This document shows, one piece after another, positions 56,201 through 64,000 of a stretch of DNA of 64,000 nt. Each line of letters starts with the position of its first letter. The first letter of the stretch is position 1. The notes beneath the pieces were generated by a model. It did no database searches. It saw only the letters and a program-made list of their open reading frames with translations, and had not been told where the DNA came from. A program made the position numbers and the translations under genes. Origin of the DNA: Nemopilema nomurai (lineage: Eukaryota > Cnidaria > Scyphozoa > Rhizostomeae > Rhizostomatidae); NCBI GenBank assembly GCA_003864495.1, contig ML133454.1:1521149-1585148 (forward strand), in the 5' to 3' direction.

Positions 56201-59200
56201 ATAATTTAATAATTATTTTCTTCAAGTTTCAATTTACAAAATCAGAGCCATTAGAGAACAGTATATAGTGTTCAGCAGATATATTCAGGCATTTTTTATA
56301 AAGTTTCATTAAATTATGTATCAAATGCAATAATGTGGCAAACAAATGCAACTGTTTCCTCAGTTAATTATTAATGCAGAGAAAAACCTTACAAGATCCT
56401 AGGGTCCTATAGGTGATGTCTCACCGGAGTGTTATTCACTCTGCATTCAAGTTGTGTATTTGGCATCTTTGCTACAATAACAGAATTATTATTAAATCAG
56501 AAATCCAAGAGCAAGTGTTTCATTATGAAGTCACAAAGTCACATAATTGCCAATATAATATCACATCTTTCTATCATTTGTTTGTTATAATTTGTAGACA
56601 TTTAGTAAAATAGATGACTAAACTCTTGTATTTGACCCTTTTTTGAAACCTTATCACTGTTGTTGCAGATTTATCAACAGGATATACATAATTTAGAGTT
56701 GATGGGCTTTGGTAATGCTGGAACTGTGTACAGGTTAGTAATGAGATAGGAACTTTGTTGCTTATCTTAATGAAGTAGGTGTAGCTGAGAGAGTTTTTAC
56801 AAAATCCACATGTGCAGATTCTAAAAAATCTTTAAAGCCCAACCCACCTAAAGCTTTGGACTTTCAATACACTGTCATCAGTCTTTGTAATATGAAAATA
56901 GGCCGCGTGCGGCATTTCGCACGCCTTGATTACTTTGCGCGTGCGATGGCGATGCGAACCGCTTTTTATCGGTTGTTTCTCATACCTGTTGTCAAGAACT
57001 GGGTGCTGGTTTTAAGGAGACTTTAAATTTGGCGACTTTGAGTTACCGCTGCTTTGAATATCTTTAAAACATAAGCAATTTAAAAAAAATTTTGTGGCAA
57101 ATTATTTGTTTTGCGCGTGCCATGATTAGCACGCCTTGGACAATCGCGATCGCACGCCTCATATAACAAGACTGTGTCATAGTTTGGAAGTAGTCTGCAA
57201 GCGAATAGGAAATGTCTAGAAATCATTTAAAACAAGGCAAAATCATTGCATTTGATGATAACTTTTCTCTCTGCATTTGATACGCCAAATAACCTCGATA
57301 AATGAGAGTTTGGTATAATTTTTTCAATATCTCTAAGTATGTGTTAGTGAACATATTTATGTTTCTGGGGATACTGTTTATGTGGCAATTTAATTCCTAC
57401 CATCAACAGTAGATGTTCAGGGCTAGAACATTGCATGAGTAACAGTAATCGAATCTTTTTAATCGATGAACAGTCAGTCCATGTATTTGTTAACTAGAAA
57501 TGATATTTTAGAACAGTTGTTTTCATAACATTAATAGCCGTATGATAAATTTCCAAGTATTTGTAAAAAGCTGATTGCCCTGTATTCTTTGGCTTCTAGA
57601 TGTCTCCATATCCCAACACAAAAAATTATAGCCACGAAGGTACTGTTCGAAATCCTTTGAGAAAGACAGCTTCAGATATATCTTTTTGAACATTAAAGAC
57701 ATTCAATACTTGGGAACGATTTTACTTGGGACTCACATCCTTTCTTTCCCAGGATAGAATTTTCCTGGAAAGCAGTAATTCTCCGGATGCAACCTACTGG
57801 GTGGCAGATGCCCTCACCCCTCAATATATTGCCCTGACAATGTTTTAATTTAGTACATTTAAGAAGTAAATACTGGAAGAAACATTTGGGCGTTTTCTAC
57901 ATTTCACTGTTAGATATGAATATTCGAGGGTGCTACAGAATGGGTGATACGCTAAGTTCATTCACAATCTTGCCCGTTCACTACATCTTCTCACAACTAA
58001 CCCAGGCCCAAACACATTATTTTGTTCAGAGACTGGTAGGCCCTGAGTGATCTTATTGGTCAGCTGCGTTTACGTTTAAGAAGATGTAACCAAGGTTGGT
58101 GTTGGCCTAGGTTCAACTCTGCAGTGTAAACAGATGCTTATGTTTATTTACTTTCTTAAATACTCAACTATTCATTCTAGGTTATTCCACTTAATGTGTC
58201 CATCGAAGTTCAAAAGCAAATCATCTCGGAGCTCGATATTCTATTCCAGGTTTCTTGCCCTTTTCCTGACCATTCACCTTACATCTTTTATGAAATCTAG
58301 TTATCTTATTTATAAGATTTTAGCTCATTTCATCGAGTGTGTCTCGAAAAGAAATTGTAAAAGTAACTATTGAATACCTTAGATCGAACCTGTAGCCACC
58401 AATCTAAAATTTTATTTCATATGTTCAAGCCAAAAACCTCTTTGAAAATTCTTGTCTTTGTTTTCTAGTCCTTTCGTTTGTTAGCTGCTAGAATTTTAAA
58501 GCTTAGCAATTTTGCAACTCCTTCAACTCCAACCAGAGTAATTAATTCCAGTTTTTTATTCTAAAGACAACCTTTCCCAATAAATTTCGAATTTTAATTT
58601 CAGTGCAATTCCCCATTCATCATTGGTTTTTATGGGGCATTTTTTACAGAAAGCAAGTAAGTATTACTCCATTTTGCCCTTCTTTTTTAGATAGATCATC
58701 TTTTATTGAAGGCTCTAAAATTGCAATAACGGCTTTCATCGTATCATAGATTTCGAACTGCAAGCTGACTTGAGTTGCTATTGATAGTGTCTAATTTTAT
58801 GCTAATTTGTAACATTTCATAAACATCACACGAGTAGACATTGCATTGTTGCTAATAATTCGAGGATAGCTTCTTAACCCCTCTTTGTATGTAAACGGAC
58901 CTTTTCGTAGATTCTCTATTTCTCTTTTATTTTTGTAGAATAAGCAACATGTTTTTTTCGTTAAAGGATCTCAATTTGTACAGAATACATGAATGGTACG
59001 TTTATATTAATTGTTCATTTGCTTTTTATCGATAGCATCCTCCTGCTTTTCTGTCTTTTTACTAACATTCTTATTTTTCTCTGAAATCATGAATGAGATT
59101 CAAACGTAGTTCTCTTTGAAATCTTCACTTACGATTAATATCTTCACCGATCTTTGTTCTAGGTGGATCTTTGGACACTTATGGTATTATACCAGAAGCT

Positions 59201-62200
59201 GTTTTGGCAAAGATTTCTGTATCGGTAAGTGCATCAATATTAAAGCTATGCAGTATACATTTTTACCAATCTCTAATAAAAATTGATAATGCCAATAAGT
59301 ATTGCTGTCATTAAGTGCCTAAAACAAACGCTTTTTACTTTTGTCACAACATTCTTCTTTGGTCGTGAAAGAGTTTTTTCATCTTAGGTCGTGAAAGGCT
59401 TAGTTTATCTTTGGAATTTAAAAGTAATGCATAGGGGTAAGTACATTTATCATATTTGATAGCTTAACACCAAATAGCAATAAGTGTTTCTATGACGAAA
59501 GAAAGATATTTTGACTATATAGATGCCTCTTTTCCCCTTTATTTGTACTCATGTTGTTGATTTTCAATGTCAAAATCAAAAGTCAGGTCATGAAAATTCT
59601 TTCTATTTTAGGCCAGACTCGCATGACTTTGGTTGTTGATTATGTTAATGTCGCATCACCAAAATCGACCTGATGAAGGGCTGATGTATAAGTTACTGAT
59701 AAGGTTTTCAATCTATACTCAGTGACTGCATAACCTGATATTATCAAATTAGATCAGCATTCTAAGGGTTCATTTGTTGATCGCGAGCAGTCTTTGATCT
59801 TATATGTCCTGCTATGATTACCTCCCATCAGATGTCAAACCATCCAACATGCTCGTTAATACTGATGGCAAAGTAAAACTCTGTGATTTTGGTGTCAGCA
59901 TTCAAGTAAGGCCTGCCTTTATTTTCACAATTTTTCAGACGTTTTTGACTGGATTTCTCAAGCCCTTTCGCTACAAATCACTTGTTACCAGGCGAAAAAG
60001 CTTTTTTATTGCCTACACTAATTTTTATAGCAAAAATGTCTAACGGCAGGTTTCTAACTTCATTGTCTCTTCCAATCTCTTATCTTATCTAACCCTTTCT
60101 GTTCTACTATATGAAAGCTCTAGAAATGTTGAAATTGTCCACCTTACTTTTTTGTATCAGAAATTTGATGTTTATTTTTTATTTGTGTTTCAGTTAGTCA
60201 ACTCCATTGCCAAGACCTATGTTGGTACTAATGCCTATATGGCGGTAAGAATATCTTCGATCTGATTGCAATCTCAGGAAATCTGATATTTTTATTCCAA
60301 TATTCAGACATACCATTTATGAATTAAATTAGGTTTAACTACCCATTTTAGTTAACTTCATGTTAAGAATTGTCACTTTTGTAATTTTATGATTTCTATC
60401 TATTGTTGACGAATTTTTAATAAATTTTCAATTTCCATATAGCTTTCCAATTTCTCCTTTATGCTTTATGAAGCAGCATCACAATAAAGCAAGCAAAGTT
60501 TTATGTTTTTGTTAAAATTTATCTCAACATTTGCTTTCTTTTATTCCAAAGAACCTGTTTCCCATTTTGTCTCGCTAATGGATCTGATTTCTTTCAGCCT
60601 GAAAGGATCAGTGGAGAGGAGTATGGATTCATTCCGACATCTGGAGCTTGGGAATCTCTTTTGCGGAGGTTGTTATCTTTTCTTTTGCAATAATTTGCCA
60701 ACTGAATAAACCTTTTTATATTTCGCTTCGTTGGTTTTTTGCCATTGTGTTTAGACCTTATATATGTGCCCAGTCGTGGTTCTTCTTATCTCCAATCTCA
60801 AAGGTGTGTCAGTTTTGTCTTTTATCATTTTCTGTCACTTCTTTTTCAAAAGAATGCCATTTGCAAACTTTAGGTATATAGCATTTTGTTTCTGCTATTT
60901 GGTACAATTTTTTGTTTTTTATCTGAATCCAATTTTTGTATGTGTAAGAGTATAATTGAAATGACAGCAGGTAGAATAAACTAACCTCTTTTCTATTTGA
61001 GCCATTCTGCTATTGAGAGAAATCACCTTCTTTTCCAGATGGCCACTGGACATTTTCCTTTCGCGTCGGTGAGTATACTGGACCCACTGATTCAGTTCAA
61101 GCAGTTAGTTAATTTTTTGAGTTGGGCATACCTCTTGACTCTTTAAGTAGTGCCTCTTGAGGAACCATTGATGACCGTTTGAATATGTATACAAGAAGTT
61201 AGATATTTACTGTATTGTGAATATTGATGACCAATTCTATGTCGATAGTAAGCTAGTTACATTGATTCTAGGCTAGACGACTTGATGTAAATTCTTTTTT
61301 GTTAAGAGATAGCATGGAATTGGTACTTGTAGCGTGTAAATTTAAGAATTTTTAATTTTTCATGACCTGAGGAATGTCGAATATTTTTTCATGTTGTTTA
61401 TTTGTTGATATCTAATTTACAGAGCACTAAAAAGCAAGATGATGATATTAGAGTGCTGGTAAGCTGATCACGCCTAATATCTGTTACTTCATATGAATAG
61501 TTCAGTATGTGTTGGACCAAGACCATCTTGGAATGAATGTTTTTGTTTATGCACATATGGTATTACTGCTCCCTTCTACTTCGCTTCTGTTAAAGCTTAA
61601 ATTGTGAGATGAAGCTCCAGAAAAATTGATCCAAATGTTTCAGGAATTTTTACACAGGTTATTGTCACCAGTGTTATCACGAGCAAAAATCTGAGGGTCT
61701 TTACTGGTTTTCTTGAAAGTTTGATGAAGATTGCTGCTCACTCTCTATCATGAAGTGCCCGTTTCCTTATAGGAAGAGCTGCACACGCTTGTGGTTAAAA
61801 GAACATGGTAGTTGCATGATAATCGTATCAAGCGTGAAGCTCAGGGCAGTCCTGTGCTATCTACCACAAACTTGTTCAAATGTTATGTAATAATTGATCT
61901 TGCTTTGTTTTTAGCCAATTGACTTGCTACAGTGCATTGTACATGAGGTATGTGTGGTGTAAACAGATCCTTGATATCATTGACTGCATGTTTCTCTTAT
62001 CTTTTTCAAGATCAAGCACTATTTCAAACTTCTGTGAATGCTAATGTCAGTGTTGTTATTTGATTATAGAAACTACTATCGTTGATCATGTTTGAAGCTC
62101 ATTTAGTCTTTATGTTATCGACTTGTCGTTTTGATTTTAAGGAGCCAACCCCACTTCCGCAAGAGCGATTTGGCAGTGACTTCATTGACTTCGTTTCAAG

Positions 62201-62723
62201 ATGGTAAGATGAGAATTATTTATACCAATTTTATTTTAACATAGATTTTTGTTCGTAGTCTTTTTCCGAATATTCTCAATTACATTAATTTTTGTGAAAT
62301 CTTCGCTACTTGTAATCATATATTTGTGATTTTCATACTGTCTTTTAGCCTCAGCAAAGCCCCACATTTTCGGCCAAATCCAGAGCAATTATTGGTATGC
62401 AGCAAGCCTAATTTTTTCTTTGAATTGTATGACTTGTTTATGTTGAACATGAAATGATGTTCGTCAACAATGTTTTAGCCGGAACATGTGATATTTTTTC
62501 CTGAAAATTGAATGTAGACTTGTGAATAGATTGTGAATTTTATTATAGAGTTTTGGTTTTTGGAGGGTGGGAGAAGATTCTTAAAGGGTAGAGGTTATAA
62601 AAAATATCTTTCACCACTCAGGAACATGCATTGATTAAAAAGAATGATAACAATATAGACGATGTAATCGCTGCTTTCGTTGCCCAAAGACTGGCAGAGA
62701 AGGAAAAGATGGACCAGCAATGA
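53259..62723 (+). CDS. MAP2K5: MAP2K5 (MEK5) dual-specificity kinase, 23 coding exons, 437 aa, one base missing in exon 17
   Basis: MAPK kinase that phosphorylates ERK5. Exons: 53259-53387, 53992-54040, 54558-54625, 54876-54922, 55447-55483, 55699-55763, 56113-56158, 56669-56733, 57600-57639, 58181-58249, 58604-58656, 58967-58995, 59163-59224, 59388-59436, 59832-59905, 60194-60244, 60598-60668, 61039-61068, 61423-61458, 61915-61947, 62142-62203, 62349-62394, 62622-62723. N-terminal PB1 domain with the acidic OPCA loop YEDEEGDRITVRSDDELQAM; Gly-loop MGFGNAGTVYR; Lys in IIATK; HRDVKPSNMLVNT catalytic loop; DFG; activation loop NSIAKTYVGTNAYMA with both phospho-acceptor positions; then PERISGEEYG and HSDIWSLGISFAE. 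Human MEK5 is 448 aa. Exon 4 (HLYVHLATHPWNEQI) is the least certain. All junctions keep phase except inside exon 17. Confidence 0.93.
56900..57159. mobile_element. Candidate MITE in a MAP2K5 intron
   Basis: A 260-bp insert between exons 8 and 9 that is clearly richer in GC and CpG than its surroundings. It starts AGGCCGCGTGCGG and ends CGATCGCACGCCT, imperfect terminal inverted repeats. Inner copies of 'gcacgcctt(g)' and 'gcgcgtgc' occur in both halves. There is no coding capacity. Confidence 0.5.
60598..60668 (+). CDS. MAP2K5: MAP2K5 exon 17 with one-base deletion
   Basis: The first nine codons read PERISGEEY, then TATGG is followed directly by ATTCATTCCGACATCTGG. The family sequence YG-I-HSD(I/V)WSLGISF needs one more base after TATGG (60622-60626). 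The downstream frame (IHSDIWSLGISFAE to the GTTGTT donor) is perfect and joins in phase to exon 18 (MATGHFPFAS). The exon is 71 bp where 72 is expected. As written, the kinase is truncated in subdomain VIII-IX. Confidence 0.9.
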
Positions 62724-63360
62724 AATTGACTTTATTTAATTTTGACTGTATTTAGAAGGTGTCAATATTGATTGTAAATACACAATGTGAAAGGAATTTA
62801 TTTTGTACGCAGTAGCATGAGTTATTTTAGCAGTAAGTGAAGTGGTTTCTTTTCTGCTTCGGACTTCAAAAGTTTCTTCAAGTTGCTTTGTGCTTCGTAG
62901 CCAAGTAATCCTTTATGTTTCATAGCTATAGATGTTGTTGTTGTTTTTGTTGTTGTTGCTGTTGCTGTGGCCATTCTTGCTGTTGTTGTTGGCGTGTTTT
63001 TGTGTAACTGCTACTGTTGTTTTTATTATTTTGATATTGTCATTGGCTGCTTTTCTTACATGTTTTTAACTTTCATTGAAGCCTAGACTAGCAGCTCAAA
63101 AAAATGTTTGTCTCAGAAGGTCACGTGTAATAATGGACTACGCTTTTGCAAATAGTTCTGCATTTTAGCATCATTTACCCTTCCTGGACAAAAGTGCTGC
63201 AATGTCAAAAAAGCCTGGCCATAATGTCAAAAAAGTCAGCAATTGTGTAAACCAACAAATTAAAACCAAAATACTTTATAGGTCCACACGTAGAAACACA
63301 ATTGAGTAAGGGTCAAATTTTAGGAAAGTTAATTAGGATTTTGAAATTTCTAGAAAACTA
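62724..63360. other. MAP2K5 3' UTR and a TTG-rich simple repeat
   Basis: Follows the MAP2K5 stop codon. A (TTG)n/(TGT)n microsatellite with GCTGTT interruptions lies at about 62931-62996. The rest is ordinary AT-rich sequence. Confidence 0.6.
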
Positions 63361-63680
63361 ATGGTAACATAAGAAATGGTGCAACTATAAGCAAAATAAT
63401 TGCGAAAACAGGAAAATTGCGAGACGAAGAGAAACCTTGCTTGGAAAACAGACGGAGGTATTTATTTTCTAACAAGGCAATGCAGCCGCAAGGCAAAGCA
63501 ATTTGTACGAATAATTACCTTAAAATCCACAAGTTCAGTATACCTTCTTGGCCTGCACAAAGCCCCGACTTGAATATCATTGAAAATGTTGCAAATGAAA
63601 AACCAAATAACTGCTAAATCCATGAGGTCCTTCAAGGTCGAAGCAAGCACTTGTTCAAAGATTTTTGAAGAATGAAAGAA
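63361..63680 (+). mobile_element. Decayed Tc1/mariner transposase fragment
   Basis: The plus strand encodes FSIPSWPAQSPDLNIIENV just before a stop (frame open at 63417-63617). This matches the conserved WPAQSPDLNPIENxW block around the third catalytic acidic residue of Tc1-family DDE transposases. Upstream, the same region gives KIIAKTGKLRDEEKP and then jumps to the late part of the domain, so most of the catalytic core is missing. The ORF is short and frame-shifted: a dead copy. Confidence 0.8.
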
Positions 63681-64000
63681 CATATCGCTGAAATTAGATA
63701 AGAAACTTTATGCATGAATTCAGCATTGACTTTTAACAGTTGTCAGAGCCGTACAGTACTCACAGAATGTTAGTTTTGAACAAAAAATAATTGTAAATGT
63801 TAATTTTGAAAGTTGAAAAGAGAATATTTGATTTTTGTTAGATGAAAGACACTACCTTAAAGTGACCCTACTCTTGGTGAACTTAGTAAAGGGCGTGAAA
63901 TCTAGCATCTTCATCTATCCACAACCGTGGAACATTTAATGAGCACTTCAGTCGTACTAATTCGAACTGCATCTATTAAAAGCTAAGGCAATATTTCTGT

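Overview
The window is a stretch of animal nuclear genome: AT-rich, intron-rich, with metazoan-type genes, GT-AG introns and short intergenic gaps. The gene set and density suggest a non-bilaterian animal, most likely an anthozoan cnidarian. That is inference, because nothing in the sequence names the species.

Layout. (1) Positions 2209-27395, minus strand: a complete thioester-containing protein (TEP/CD109/alpha-2-macroglobulin superfamily). I could chain 36 coding exons in phase to 1445 residues, from signal peptide to stop. Its introns carry a 24-bp minisatellite, decayed mobile-element sequence and an antisense ORF. (2) 29064-30572, minus: a single-exon ZNF474-like protein with four C2HC fingers. 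(3) 33185-33856, plus: an intact 223-codon ORF I do not recognise. (4) 34175-40255, minus: complete ETFA (mitochondrial electron-transfer flavoprotein alpha), 12 exons, 336 aa. (5) 42158-44344, minus: an uncharacterised 637-aa protein with two CCCH fingers, with a probable 5' UTR exon near 47.1-47.3 kb. (6) 49209-50380, plus: an intronless ZIP (SLC39A1/2/3-type) zinc transporter with a one-base frame break in its cytoplasmic loop. (7) 52723-53056, minus: a 69-residue UPF0729/C18orf32 homologue. (8) 53259-62723, plus: MAP2K5 (MEK5) in 23 coding exons, with one missing base in exon 17. (9) After 62.9 kb: intergenic sequence with a decayed Tc1/mariner transposase.

The headline observation is gene 7. 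The codon for the first cysteine of its N-terminal C-x-x-C motif (Cys3) is TGA. The same transcript's 3' UTR can fold into a SECIS element with every expected part: an ATGA/TGAT quartet, a 9-step helix, an unpaired A run 10 nt after the quartet, and a small apical hairpin. The reading frame is otherwise intact, the exon junction is in phase, and no downstream ATG could replace the start. I read it as a selenoprotein with a U-x-x-C redox motif, in a family I do not know to have been described as one. The gene is head-to-head with MAP2K5, with 202 bp between the start codons and a 17-bp palindrome in that gap.

The genes are not an operon. They are separate eukaryotic transcription units with unrelated roles: innate immunity/protease trapping, mitochondrial beta-oxidation electron transfer, zinc import, and ERK5-pathway signalling.
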